Below are positions 32,182 to 40,993 of a stretch of 53,255 nucleotides of DNA, one piece after another; the stretch's first letter is position 1, and each line of letters begins with the position of its first letter. The position numbers were made by a program, and so were the translations under genes. This DNA is from Stakelama pacifica (GTDB taxonomy: Bacteria > Pseudomonadota > Alphaproteobacteria > Sphingomonadales > Sphingomonadaceae), in contig NZ_SNWD01000019.1 of assembly GCF_004361835.1 (NCBI RefSeq), positions 1 through 53,255 of the forward strand, in the 5' to 3' direction. The notes under the pieces were generated by a model. The model saw nothing but the letters and a program-made list of their open reading frames with translations, had not been told where the DNA came from and did not search any database.

Positions 32182-33417
32182 TCAGGCCGCAATGATGGTG
32201 GTGGTTTCGATGTTGCCGCGCATGAACCCGCCGGGGTTCCAGATCGGCTTCATCGGCTGGGCGACACCGTTGGCGTTCCAGCAGCGCACCATGATGGGGT
32301 TGGGACCGCGCCTAAGCGGCACGCGACCATCCCAGCGCCGGAAGCTATACTTGCCCTCGTCCGCTCCGAGCGTCGTCCTGTACCAAGTGCGGCCACCATC
32401 GGATGAGACATCGACCTTGGCGACGCCGCAGTCGCCGCCCATCGCGATCCCGCCAACCGGGATGGACGCTTCATAGGCGATCGCCTGGCCATCCGGCAGG
32501 CTGGTCATCCAGCTGCGCGGGATCATGCGATTGATCGGCACGGTCGGGAAGTCCTTGGCACCGGGCGCGACATTCGCGCCGGGTGTAGCCGGTATCTTGT
32601 AGGCCTTGGCCATCCAATACTGGTCGTCAGGGCCGGGCAGTACCTCGATCGCGTTCAGCATCTTGACCCAGTAGGTCGAATACCAGCCCGGGACGATCAG
32701 CCGGCAGGGAAAGCCGTTGAGGAGCGGCAGCTGCTCGCCGTTCATGCCGAAGGCGATCATCACTTCGCCGTCGCGGGCATGGTCGATGTCGAGCGCCTTC
32801 TCGAAGTCAGGGGCGCCCGCCACGACCGGCTGATCGAGCGCACCGAAGCGCACCTGCACCGCGCCTGGCTTGACCCCGGCGAGGTCGAGCACGTCGCGCA
32901 GGCGCACACCGAGCCATTTGGCATTGCCCATCGCGCCGTTGCCCCATTGCGCGCCGGCGACACGCGGCTGGAACAGCCCACGGCTGTTTCCCGAGCATTG
33001 GTTGACCGCCGCCATCTCGACCCGCGGCAGGCGCAGCAGCTGGGCGAGGCTGATCGACAGCGGTCGGTTGACGTGGCCGAAGACGTTGAGGCGGAAAGTC
33101 TCGACATCGATCGAGGTCGGAATGTCGGCCCAGTGCCAGCGGACGAAGAACTGGTCGTTGGGCGTGAACACCGACTTGTCGAACACCTCCATCGGCGTTT
33201 CCAGCAAGGGCGGATGGACACGCTGGAGGATCATGCTGCCCTTGCCGGGAAAGGCGCTGGTCATCGGCCGCTCGGCATTGCCGCCGGGCAGCTTCAGGTC
33301 GACGAGTTGCTGCGCCAGCGCAGGTGCAGCGGCGAGGCCAGCGGTGCCGAGCACCGCGTGGCTGAGAAAGCGGCGACGGCTGGTCTCACCCGCCAGCGCG
33401 GCGTCAGAATTGTACAT
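32182..33417 (-). CDS. sorA: SorA-like periplasmic sulfite dehydrogenase
   Basis: 411 aa. A Tat signal (TSRRRFLSHAVLGTAGLAAA) targets the folded molybdoenzyme to the periplasm. The sulfite-oxidase fold is seen from FFVRWHWADIPTSID; the Mo-coordinating cysteine is Cys141 in NQCSGNSRG. WLGVRLRDVLDLAG, FPCRLIVPGWYSTYWVKML and a C-terminal Mo-co dimerisation domain with DVSSDGGRTW follow. It oxidises sulfite to sulfate. AGGAGA precedes ATG 33417. It lies between the exporter and cytochrome genes of one operon. Confidence 0.93.
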   Translation of the reverse strand: MYNSDAALAGETSRRRFLSHAVLGTAGLAAAPALAQQLVDLKLPGGNAERPMTSAFPGKGSMILQRVHPPLLETPMEVFDKSVFTPNDQFFVRWHWADIPTSIDVETFRLNVFGHVNRPLSISLAQLLRLPRVEMAAVNQCSGNSRGLFQPRVAGAQWGNGAMGNAKWLGVRLRDVLDLAGVKPGAVQVRFGALDQPVVAGAPDFEKALDIDHARDGEVMIAFGMNGEQLPLLNGFPCRLIVPGWYSTYWVKMLNAIEVLPGPDDQYWMAKAYKIPATPGANVAPGAKDFPTVPINRMIPRSWMTSLPDGQAIAYEASIPVGGIAMGGDCGVAKVDVSSDGGRTWYRTTLGADEGKYSFRRWDGRVPLRRGPNPIMVRCWNANGVAQPMKPIWNPGGFMRGNIETTTIIAA

Positions 33418-33506
33418 GACAAGGCTCTCCTATGGCCAGCCACGCTGGCGGATCGAAGGGGCGTTCTGCAAGTGATCGGACCGACTGATCCGATCATCAG
33501 GGTGGA

Positions 33507-34658
33507 TCAGTTCGGGGTAGCGATGCAGGGCGAGACGAACAGGTTGCCGCGCCACGCTCCGGCGAGCGTCTTGGCACCGACCAGCAGCCACATCGCCGCG
33601 AGCGCGATCGTCAGCACCGTGCCGACGATACCGAAGAAGCCGAGGTTCAGCGTCGTACCGAGGCGGAAGGTGGCGACGGTGTAGACGCCGAGCGGGAAGG
33701 TATAGCCCCACCAGCCAAGGTTGAATGGGACGCCGGCGCGCCAGTAGCGGACGGTGATGAGCGTCGCGAGGGCCAGCCACCACAGGCCGAAACCCCACAG
33801 GCAGAGCCCGGCGACGACGCCGATCCCTTGCGCGACGGTACCGACACCGACCAGCCCGTGCGCCGCGAGGATCGCCGGCGCATCCGCCCCAAGCACCAGC
33901 ATACCCAGCGCCCCGGTGCCGATCGGCCCCAGCGCGAGCCAGGAGGATGCCGCCATGCTCTCGTGCGGGAGCTTGTGGAGCGCCATGCGCAGGATCAGGA
34001 TAGCGAGGATGCCGAACGCGACCGGCACCGAATAGGCCCACAGCACATACGAGGTCACGAGCGTCACGATCTGCGCGTGGGGATCGGTCAGATGCGGCGC
34101 GAGCAGCCCGCCGCTGGCACCCGCCACTTCCGCTGCGACGACCGGCAGCAGCCATACCGCGGTCATGCCGTCCAGGCTGTGCTCGTGGCGGGTGAACATC
34201 AGGTACGGGAGGAGCACACCGCAGGCGAGCGACATGGCGACGTCGATCCACCACAGGACATGAGCAACCGGCACAATGCCGTCCCCGAACCGCGCGATGC
34301 CGAAGGCTAGACAGCCGTTAATGATCGTTGCGAGGCCCATAGGGATGGTCCCGATGAACATCGATACGGTGTTATGCCCGAAGATGCGCCGCGCCTCGTG
34401 CCCGAACATCGCCCAGCGCGCGCCATAAAGACCGGCGAACAGGATGAAGAGCGCGATGTTGAAGAACCACAACACCTCGCCGACCGGCTTCAGCGCAGGT
34501 CCGATGCCGGGCACCTGCGGCAGCGCGAGCGCGAGGATGCCCGTGCCCATCGTTGCGGCGAACCAGTTGGGTGTGAACTGGCGGATCATCTCGCGGGGGT
34601 GATCGAGCCGGCTGAGCGGCTTGAAGCCGCTTAGAACGGAGTGCGTGTCGGCATTCAT
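33507..34658 (-). CDS. TDT/SLAC1-family anion transporter, probable sulfite exporter
   Basis: 383 aa with about ten hydrophobic helices. FTPNWFAATMGTGILALALP is the N-terminal family motif, and GRRIFGHNTVSMFIGTIPMG and FNLGWWGYTFPLGVYTVATF are characteristic of the TehA/Ssu1/SLAC1 family. Family members export sulfite (Ssu1), malate or other anions. Next to sorAB, sulfite export is the best guess. The start overlaps the LysR stop by ATGA, so the regulator and transporter are coupled. Confidence 0.88.
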   Translation of the reverse strand: MNADTHSVLSGFKPLSRLDHPREMIRQFTPNWFAATMGTGILALALPQVPGIGPALKPVGEVLWFFNIALFILFAGLYGARWAMFGHEARRIFGHNTVSMFIGTIPMGLATIINGCLAFGIARFGDGIVPVAHVLWWIDVAMSLACGVLLPYLMFTRHEHSLDGMTAVWLLPVVAAEVAGASGGLLAPHLTDPHAQIVTLVTSYVLWAYSVPVAFGILAILILRMALHKLPHESMAASSWLALGPIGTGALGMLVLGADAPAILAAHGLVGVGTVAQGIGVVAGLCLWGFGLWWLALATLITVRYWRAGVPFNLGWWGYTFPLGVYTVATFRLGTTLNLGFFGIVGTVLTIALAAMWLLVGAKTLAGAWRGNLFVSPCIATPN

Positions 34659-35527
34659 GCGACCTGCTCCTTGATGAGGTCCGTCAGCGCGTCGGCCGCG
34701 CGGGTGCGATAGCGTTCCTTGTGGCGCAGCGCGTGGAAGGCGCGATCGGGCAACCCAAGCGGCAGCTCGACCAGATCGCCGGCCTTGAGCGCGCGTGCGA
34801 CGACCAATCGCGACAACACAGCGACGCCGGCACCGGCCTCGACCGCGGTACGCACCGCTTCGTTAGACGGCAGCGTGATGGCGACCGTCAGCTGCGTCGG
34901 ATCGAATCCGCGCGTTCGCAACACGTCCTCGAAGGTCGAGCGCGTGCCTGATCCCTGCTCGCGGACAATCCAGCGTGCAGTGCGAAGCCAGTCCTCGTCG
35001 ACATGCCCGACGTCCTCGCGGCCGACCAGTACCATCGGGTCACGCCCGACGATCCAGTGGGCGAGCGCCGGTTCGTTCACCTCGCCCTCGACGAACCCAA
35101 GTTCCGCCGCGCCGCTGAGGACTTGCGCTGCCGCGCCCTCAGTGTTGTCGATCCCCAGCTCGACCGCGATCTGCGGGTGGCGCTCGTGGAAGGCGGCAAG
35201 CCTTGCGGGCAACCAGTAGCTTGCGATCGTCTGGCTGGCGACGATCCGCAACGAACCACGGGCAAGCCCGGCATAGTCTGCCAGCATCGTCTCGGCATGC
35301 GCTGCCCGCCCCAGCACCGCGCGCGCTTCCTCCAGAAAGCCGCGGCCCGCTTCGGTCAGCTGGATGCCACGCCCGACGCGGTGAAACAGAGGAACCCCGT
35401 AGCGCGCTTCGAGGGCCGCGACCGCGCCGGAGGCAGCGGACTGCGTGACGTTCAGCACCTCTGCTGCCTTGGTGACGTGTTCGCGCTCGGCGACACCGAC
35501 GAAGATTCTGAGCTGCTCCAGGGTCAT
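34655..35527 (-). CDS. LysR-family regulator of the sulfite operon
   Basis: 290 aa. The N-terminal helix-turn-helix begins MTLEQLRIFVGVAEREHVTK (AAEVLNVTQSAASGAVAALE); the effector domain starts near LRIVASQTIASYWLP. CysB/CbbR-like regulators sense sulfur or anions, so sulfite or a related ligand is plausible but inferred. ATG 35527 begins the family N-terminus; the frame runs 1.2 kb further back but only as antisense to the opposite gene. It is the first gene of the operon LysR, transporter, sorA, sorB, divergent from a second sulfite-oxidase homologue. Confidence 0.92.
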   Translation of the reverse strand: MTLEQLRIFVGVAEREHVTKAAEVLNVTQSAASGAVAALEARYGVPLFHRVGRGIQLTEAGRGFLEEARAVLGRAAHAETMLADYAGLARGSLRIVASQTIASYWLPARLAAFHERHPQIAVELGIDNTEGAAAQVLSGAAELGFVEGEVNEPALAHWIVGRDPMVLVGREDVGHVDEDWLRTARWIVREQGSGTRSTFEDVLRTRGFDPTQLTVAITLPSNEAVRTAVEAGAGVAVLSRLVVARALKAGDLVELPLGLPDRAFHALRHKERYRTRAADALTDLIKEQVA

Positions 35528-35577
35528 GCAGCTTGTATCGCGCAAACTGATCGATACGACCAACCGTTTGATCTGTT

Positions 35578-35601
35578 CGTTCCAATCTGTATATCGGAAC
35601 G
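35578..35601. promoter_or_regulatory. LysR-type operator dyad
   Basis: CGTTCC-N12-GGAACG, a perfect 6-bp inverted repeat with a T-rich centre (AATCTGTATATC), in the divergent region between lysR and the second sulfite-oxidase gene. It fits a LysR binding site controlling both directions. Confidence 0.55.
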
Positions 35602-35673
35602 ATCGGTAATCCTTCGTCTGCGATAGTTTTGAAGGTTTGAAGCGATCCGCGCGCTTGCGGCGTTGGTTCGTCC

Positions 35674-36742
35674 ATGACTGATATGATCGAGCGCAAATCC
35701 GATCCCTACAACGCCGAGCCGACGCCCGGCGCGCTGATCGAGCGGTTCCTGACGCCGCAGGCGCTCTTCTACGTGCGCAGCCATGGTGCAGTGCCCGATC
35801 TGTCCGCCGATCACCGGATCGAAGTGAGCGGGACGGGCATGGCGAGCCGCTCCTTCTCGGTGGAGGAACTGAAAAGCGCGTTCGCCACGCGGACGGTGAC
35901 GGCAGTTCTCCAGTGCGCCGGCAACCGGCGCACGGATCTTCAGCAGGTCGCAAAAACGTCCGGCGACCCGTGGGGACGTGGGCGCGATCGGCAATGCGGA
36001 GTGGACCGGCGTACGACTGTCCGACGTACTGGATGCCGTCGGTGCGCCGGATGCGTCCGACCTGTTTGTGGCGTTCACCGGCGCGGACGAGGTGGACGTC
36101 GAAGGCGAGGAAGCATCGTTCGGGGTCTCGATCGCGATGGACAAGGCGCGGCAACCCGACGTCCTCATTGCCTGGGCGATGAACGGCGAGCCGCTGACGC
36201 CCGAACACGGCGCACCGCTCCGCATGGTGGTGCCGGGCTATGCCGGGGTGCGGAGCGCCAAATGGCTGATACGGATCGAGGTGCGCGACACGCCATCCGA
36301 CGCACCGATCCAGGCGCACGACTACAAGCTCTTTCCTGCCGATGTGACGAGCGACACCGCCGACTGGAGCCAGGGTCTGACCATCAATGCCATGCCGCTC
36401 AACGCCGCGATCTGCGTGCCCGGCTCTGGCGAAAGCCTGCCGGCCGGGGAGGTGCGCATCGAGGGCTATGCCATCGCCTATGATCGCCGCGTCTCTCGGG
36501 TCGAAGTGTCGGTAAACGGTGGTCGCGACTGGCAACAGGCGACGTTCACCGATGATCCGGAGGCGCACTGGGGTTGGCGGCGCTGGACCCTCGACGCCAC
36601 GCTCGCCAAGGGGCGCCAGCACCTTGTCGTGCGCGCCTTCGACGAGACTGGACAGGGTCAGCCCGAGCGGCCGGATACGATGTGGAACTTCGCCGGCTAT
36701 CTGTGCACCGCCTGGCATCATGTGGACGTGCTGGTCGAATGA
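35674..36742 (+). pseudogene. Second sulfite-oxidase-type molybdoprotein, frameshifted
   Basis: Frame 1 (from 35674) gives a Mo-cofactor domain start and the cysteine motif VLQCAGNRR (Cys81), then GDPW. The same protein continues in another frame as GAIGNAEWTGVRLSDVLDAV, LIAWAMNGEPLTPEHGAPLR, MVVPGYAGVRSAKWL and the C-terminal VSVNGGRDW domain to 36742. Removing one G from the run at 35972-35975 restores GDPW-DVGAIGNAEW. No Tat signal, so a cytoplasmic enzyme. Either inactivated or an assembly indel. ATGA overlap with the MgtC-like gene. Confidence 0.85.
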
Positions 36743-37251
36743 TCGAAGCATCAGCGGCATCGGACCTCGGCTTTTGGATCGATGCGATCGGGCGGCTGGT
36801 GGTGGCGACCGCGGCTGGGATGGTGCTCGGCTGGGAACGCTCGCGCGAGAACCGGCAGATCATGGGCTTGCGGACGCTGGGCCTCGTCGGTCTGGCGAGC
36901 TGCATCGCCGTGCAGGCGATCGTGCACAGTGGCTTGCCAAATGTGAACGCCGATGCCGCAGGACGGGCGATGCAGGGCATTCTGTCCGGCGTCGGCTTCA
37001 TCGGTGCCGGCGCTGTGCTGCGGGTCGGCCAGGGTCAGGAAGTGCATGGATTGGCGACCGCCGCGTGCATCTGGGTCACGGCCACGATCGGCGCGGCAGC
37101 AGGGTTGGCGGTGTGGCCGCTCATCATCGGCGGGTTGAGCCTTGCGATGCTCGTACTGTTCGCGGGCGCTCCGCTCGAACGTCGCATTCGCGAGCGGGCC
37201 AGGCTGACTCCGGCAGAGGCCGACCGGAAGGATGCCGAGCGCAAGCCGTGA
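36739..37251 (+). CDS. MgtC/SapB-family membrane protein
   Basis: 170 aa with four or five membrane helices. IGRLVVATAAGMVLGWERSR, IMGLRTLGLVGLASCIAVQA and AMQGILSGVGFIGAGAVLRV are the MgtC/SapB hallmarks (GWER, RT.GLV, G.GFIGAG). The family is linked to Mg2+ limitation and to modulation of ATP synthase; short members like this lack the C-terminal ACT-like domain. The start at 36739 overlaps the upstream stop by ATGA. Relation to sulfite handling unknown. Confidence 0.88.
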   Translation: MIEASAASDLGFWIDAIGRLVVATAAGMVLGWERSRENRQIMGLRTLGLVGLASCIAVQAIVHSGLPNVNADAAGRAMQGILSGVGFIGAGAVLRVGQGQEVHGLATAACIWVTATIGAAAGLAVWPLIIGGLSLAMLVLFAGAPLERRIRERARLTPAEADRKDAERKP

Positions 37252-37302
37252 TCCCGCTGGTCCGCCCAGTGCCTGTCGGCGCTAAGAAGCGGCCAGGCGC
37301 TA

Positions 37303-38073
37303 TCAGGAGACAAGCCCCGCATCGGCCTGGCGCCGGACCTCATCGGCGATCGGATGCAGCTCGGCAGCGGGTCGCTCGCCCACTACACTATAGCCGATCC
37401 CGTCGACAGCCCATGTGACCCGGCCCATGGTCCCGCTGGACGTGCTGGTCATGCTTGCGCTCTTGTCGATTTGCATAGGCCTCGTCAGCACCGCGAGCTT
37501 TGACGCTTGCGGTCCATCGTAGAGGAGAAGAACCGCAGGGCCGTGGGGCGTCGCGACCAATCGCCCCCCGCCATAGCGGTAACCGGCTGTGCTGAGGTCC
37601 GGGATGGTCACGCGCTCACCCAATCGGGCGGAGGTCCACCGGATCAGCATGGCGCGCTGGTCGGGGCCGATTTCCGCCGGTCGTATCCGGTCGGCGGCAT
37701 AGACACGGAAATTATCACTCGCCTCGTTGGCCAGCGCCGCGATGCCCGCGCGGGGTTCGCCGCTCCAACGCGCACTCGACCAGCCCCCGCCAAACCCGAC
37801 CGCCAGCAGAAGCGACGCGGCGATGGCGAGTTGCCAACGCGGTTGGCGTTGCCGTCCCCTGATGGCTGCGACGCGCATCGTCGCCGGGATAGGTTCATCC
37901 GCGATTGGAGCGAAAAGCGATGCAAGGGCTCGCGCCTGCTCCGCCTGCTCCCGCAAACGGGCATGCACGTCCGGCTGGCCTTCAAGGTAAGCGTCGACCA
38001 GACGCTGCCGCTCGGGCGACAGCCTGCCATCGATCCACGCGGCCAGATCGTCCTCTCCGATCGGGCTGGTCAT
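37303..38073 (-). CDS. Transmembrane anti-sigma factor
   Basis: 256 aa. An N-terminal cytoplasmic domain (IGEDDLAAWIDGRLSPERQR) resembles anti-sigma domains but lacks the HxxxCxxC zinc motif. One membrane segment (WQLAIAASLLLAVGFGGGW, near 80-98) is followed by a periplasmic part (about 100-256) with strand-rich GYRYGGGRLVATPHGPAVLLL. It starts inside the stop codon of the ECF sigma gene, the usual sigma/anti-sigma coupling. It would hold the sigma factor at the membrane until an envelope signal arrives. Confidence 0.85.
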   Translation of the reverse strand: MTSPIGEDDLAAWIDGRLSPERQRLVDAYLEGQPDVHARLREQAEQARALASLFAPIADEPIPATMRVAAIRGRQRQPRWQLAIAASLLLAVGFGGGWSSARWSGEPRAGIAALANEASDNFRVYAADRIRPAEIGPDQRAMLIRWTSARLGERVTIPDLSTAGYRYGGGRLVATPHGPAVLLLYDGPQASKLAVLTRPMQIDKSASMTSTSSGTMGRVTWAVDGIGYSVVGERPAAELHPIADEVRRQADAGLVS

Positions 38074-38579
38074 CGAATACTCCTTAATCGTGGCCGTTCA
38101 CCCTCCCGGAGGAGCGTCGCCAGACGGTCGCGCCCCCGCGATATGCGCGACATCACCGTTCCCAGCGGCACACCGACGACGGCAGCGACTTCCCCATATG
38201 ACAGACCTTCGACGGAAATGAGGAGCAGCACCGTCCGCTGCTCCTCGGGCAACGCATCAAGTGCGCGCAACAGGTCTCGGTGGTGCAGGCCTGCGTCCTG
38301 ATCGGCCGGGCGACCGAGCGCAACGTCGTCCACGAGGTGGAGCGGAACCGCCGTACCTCGCCGGACATGCTGCCGCTTATGATCGACCAACAGATTATGC
38401 AGGATTGCATAGACCCAGGGGCGAACCTCCGTCCCGCGTCGTTGCCGCCAGCGCCCGACCGCGCGCTCAAGGCAATCCTGCACCAGGTCATCCGCCATCG
38501 CCTGATCGCGCAACCACGACCGGGCATAACGGCGCAGACCGGGGACCAGGGGCTCGATCGCGGCGGCAAGCGGGTCCAT
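38070..38579 (-). CDS. ECF sigma factor
   Basis: 169 aa. Region 2 has RYARSWLRDQAMADDLVQDC and WVYAILHNLLVDHKR; region 4 has LDALPEEQRTVLLLISVEGL and GEVAAVVGVPLGTVMSRISR. No C-terminal extension. ATG 38579 is chosen since it lies 2 nt past the upstream stop; the longer frame overlaps that gene. In the operon DUF305, beta-propeller, sigma, anti-sigma it probably drives its own transcription. The target promoter motif is not clear to me. Confidence 0.92.
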   Translation of the reverse strand: MDPLAAAIEPLVPGLRRYARSWLRDQAMADDLVQDCLERAVGRWRQRRGTEVRPWVYAILHNLLVDHKRQHVRRGTAVPLHLVDDVALGRPADQDAGLHHRDLLRALDALPEEQRTVLLLISVEGLSYGEVAAVVGVPLGTVMSRISRGRDRLATLLREGERPRLRSIR

Positions 38580-38580
38580 C

Positions 38581-40020
38581 TCAGTCGCGCTGCACCTGCA
38601 CGATGCGGCCCGGTGCGCCATTCACTACCTCGGCGACCGCCAGAAAGCGCCGGGGGGCCGCTGCACTGCCCTGAACGATCTGCCGGATCGGACCCGATGC
38701 GTTGACGATCGCCGCACCTGCCGGATTGCTCATGAAGTTCGCAAGCGGCTCTACCGCACCGCTGCCGTCCGCGTTGGCGGTGAGCACGAGCATGTAAGGC
38801 TTCTTGGGCTGCAAACCGGTAACGGCACTCTGCACGACCTGAATGATGCCCTGGTCGAAGAGGGTAATGCTGCTTGCCGCACCATTGCCGCCAATCGGCC
38901 CCATGTTCAGATGCACCGCCTTGCCTGCCGTACCGAGCGGTTGGAGATTGTCGGTGCCGGGGCCTGTCGGAACAGCGTTCGGCACATAGGCGATCGCCTG
39001 CGGTGCCTGTCCGACCGGCACGGTGGCAACGACCTTGTTGCCGGCGGTGTCGATCGCGGCAAGTTCATCGGCATTCTCCAGCCCGACATAGATGCGCCGG
39101 CCGTCGCCCGATGGCCAGACGCCGTGCGGCATCTTGCCGACCGGGATGGTGGCGACAAGCGCGAAGTCGGACGTGCGGAACACCTTCACCGCGTTTTCCC
39201 CGCCCACCGTGACATAGGCGAACTGTCCCTTGACCGTGCGGGCGAAGTTGACGTGATTGGTGATCGGTCCGGTATCCAGCACCTTGAGGATCGCGAAAGG
39301 CGGCTTGGCATCGAATGCGACCGTCTTGCCGATGTCCTTCAGCGTGAACCAAACCTGCTTGCCGTCCGGCGTCGCGGCGATGTTGGGACAGAACGGACTC
39401 GGCTGCGCCACCTGTCCGACCTGCGCGTGGGTCGAGACATCGAACACGGCCAGCACCGGATTGAATGAGGAACAGACATAGCCGTATCGACCATCGGGAG
39501 AGAAGATCGTCATGCCCGGACCACCGGGCGTCTTGATGCGACCGGTCTCCTTGTACGTCGTGGGGTCGAGCACGGCGATGTAATCCTCGCCGCGTACCGT
39601 GACCCACACCTCCTTGCCGTCCGGCGTGAAGAACGCCTCATGCGGACTGCGCCCGACATAGGTCGTGTGCTTGACGGTGTTGGTGGCGGTGTCGATCCAC
39701 GACACGGCGTTGGATCCGATCGACACGACCGCCAGTGTTTTCCCGTCCGGCGAGAAGCCGAGGCCGTGAACCAGCACCTGCCCCTTGTAGAGCGGGGAAA
39801 AATTCATCGGCTGCGGATCGCCGAGCTTGATGACGCCGAGCAACCTGTTGTCGGCCGGGTCCGTTACCGACACCGTGTTGGAGAATTGTTCGGATGCATA
39901 GACGCGGTCGCGGTGGCTGACAGGCACGTCCTTGGCGTTCCACGGCGCCTGCTGAGCCATGGCAATGCCCGGTGCGGCGCTCATCAGCAAGGCGGCCGAG
40001 AGCAGGAAGGTCCGGATCAT
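38581..40020 (-). CDS. Exported YncE-like beta-propeller protein
   Basis: 479 aa with a signal peptide (FLLSAALLMSAAPGIAMAQ). Repeated YVTN/YncE blades include FSPDGKTLAVVSIGSNAVSW, FTPDGKEVWVTVRGEDYIAV, FSPDGRYGYVCSSFNPVLAV, ATPDGKQVWFTL and GDGRRIYVGLENADELAA. After residue 365 comes a non-propeller domain (GKAVHLNMGPIGGNGAASSI to the end) resembling a small beta-sandwich. Ligand unknown; the propeller proteins of this class are periplasmic and sometimes bind metal or redox partners. It starts 1-2 nt after the DUF305 gene. Confidence 0.82.
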   Translation of the reverse strand: MIRTFLLSAALLMSAAPGIAMAQQAPWNAKDVPVSHRDRVYASEQFSNTVSVTDPADNRLLGVIKLGDPQPMNFSPLYKGQVLVHGLGFSPDGKTLAVVSIGSNAVSWIDTATNTVKHTTYVGRSPHEAFFTPDGKEVWVTVRGEDYIAVLDPTTYKETGRIKTPGGPGMTIFSPDGRYGYVCSSFNPVLAVFDVSTHAQVGQVAQPSPFCPNIAATPDGKQVWFTLKDIGKTVAFDAKPPFAILKVLDTGPITNHVNFARTVKGQFAYVTVGGENAVKVFRTSDFALVATIPVGKMPHGVWPSGDGRRIYVGLENADELAAIDTAGNKVVATVPVGQAPQAIAYVPNAVPTGPGTDNLQPLGTAGKAVHLNMGPIGGNGAASSITLFDQGIIQVVQSAVTGLQPKKPYMLVLTANADGSGAVEPLANFMSNPAGAAIVNASGPIRQIVQGSAAAPRRFLAVAEVVNGAPGRIVQVQRD

Positions 40021-40021
40021 G

Positions 40022-40405
40022 TCAGTGCTCCATATGGCTGTGGTGGTCGCCGCCCTGCGTCGGGGCTGGCGTCGAAGGGGGTAGCGGCTGACCGATCGCC
40101 AACTTCATGGCGGCGATCTCCTGCTGCTGATCGATGATGATCTCCTGCGCGATGCGCTTGAGCTGCTCGTTATGGCCGTAGCGCAGCTCTGCCACCGCCA
40201 TATCAATGGCGCCCTGGTGATGCGGAAGCATCATCGCGACGAAATCGCGGTCGACGTCGCCGGACGGCTTGACCATCATGCCCGCCATCATCCGGTCCAT
40301 CGCGGCAGATACCATGCTGGCGTAGCCATCGGCGGGGGCGGCCGCGACTGCGCCGGTGAGCATGGCCGAAGCAGTCAGACCCAGCATCCAATTTCGTCTA
40401 CGCAT
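40022..40405 (-). CDS. DUF305 exported protein
   Basis: 127 aa with a signal peptide (RRNWMLGLTASAMLTGAVAA). Four-helix DUF305 with the hallmark DFVAMMLPHHQGAIDMA, then LRYGHNEQLKRIAQEIIIDQ and QQEIAAMKLAIGQ; a His-rich end (GGDHHSHMEH) suggests metal binding. DUF305 proteins accompany copper and other stress operons. AGGAGG precedes ATG 40405. It is the first gene of the operon with the propeller, sigma and anti-sigma genes. Confidence 0.88.
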   Translation of the reverse strand: MRRRNWMLGLTASAMLTGAVAAAPADGYASMVSAAMDRMMAGMMVKPSGDVDRDFVAMMLPHHQGAIDMAVAELRYGHNEQLKRIAQEIIIDQQQEIAAMKLAIGQPLPPSTPAPTQGGDHHSHMEH

Positions 40406-40560
40406 AAGCCTCCTGCGGATCAGTCTCGAAAGGGTAGACGACGCCCGTCGGGGTTTATTCCATGGGTGAGCCAATTATTGATCCTCAGCAAAACAATCGT
40501 CTCATCGTGACCCTGCCGTTGGTTGACCAGGTCGCCGTCGGACAGCATATGCTCGGGCAC

Positions 40561-40623
40561 GGCGATGGATTTCCGCCGGGCCATTCGGCCGAACCGCCCT
40601 CGCAAGGGCCGATGATTCCTACC
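40561..40623 (+). ncRNA. Probable fluoride riboswitch (crcB motif)
   Basis: It begins GGCGATG, closes a GGCG/CGCC stem, has a GCCCT/AGGGC stem, and ends CCGATGATTCCTACC, close to the crcB-motif 3' core CUGAUG..CCUAC. The 5' GGAUUU segment can form most of the pseudoknot with GAUUCC. Unusual: an extra small hairpin (GGCC-ATTC-GGCC) in the first junction. It lies 28 nt ahead of a fluoride-channel gene start, exactly where the motif is expected. Confidence 0.6.
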
Positions 40624-40651
40624 AGGCGCCGTAAGGCAGCAAGGAGGAATC

Positions 40652-40993
40652 GTGCGCGCGACATTTCGCAATCTCTACGACCAGTTCAACATGGCAGCGT
40701 TCATTCGCGATCGCCGCACCCATGCCATGTCGGTGCTGCGGTGGGCTTTGATCCTGGTCCCGATGGCCGCAACGGTGGGAACGCTCTGCGCAGCCTTCCT
40801 GTGGAGCCTCGATGCCGTAACCCGGATTCGCTTCGCCTTTCCCTGGCTGCTCTACCTGCTGCCGATCGGCGGGTTCGTGGTCGGACTGCTCTACCATCTG
40901 ACAGGGCGCTCGGTCGAAGGTGGCAACAATCTTATCGTCGAGCAGATCCACGAAAAACTCGGCAAGCAGGCAGTGCGACGACCTCGCGCGTAA
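40652..40993 (+). pseudogene. CLC-F (EriC) fluoride antiporter, 3'-truncated
   Basis: 113 aa from GTG 40652 with AGGAGG at good spacing. Two membrane helices (LRWALILVPMAATVGTLCAA and FAFPWLLYLLPIGGFVVGLL) and then SVEGGNNLIVEQIHE match the start of CLC chloride/fluoride channel proteins (about 400 aa). After EQIHEKLGKQAVRRPRA the frame stops, so the selectivity filter and most helices are missing. The upstream riboswitch supports the fluoride type. The truncation point is where the transposon right-end DNA begins. Confidence 0.8.

Noticed and set aside
34655..36760. A 701-codon open frame that would fuse a long N-terminal region to the LysR regulator
   Set aside because: The first 410 codons lie opposite the sulfite-oxidase homologue and read as Arg/His/Gly-rich antisense; the LysR family N-terminus starts cleanly at 35527.
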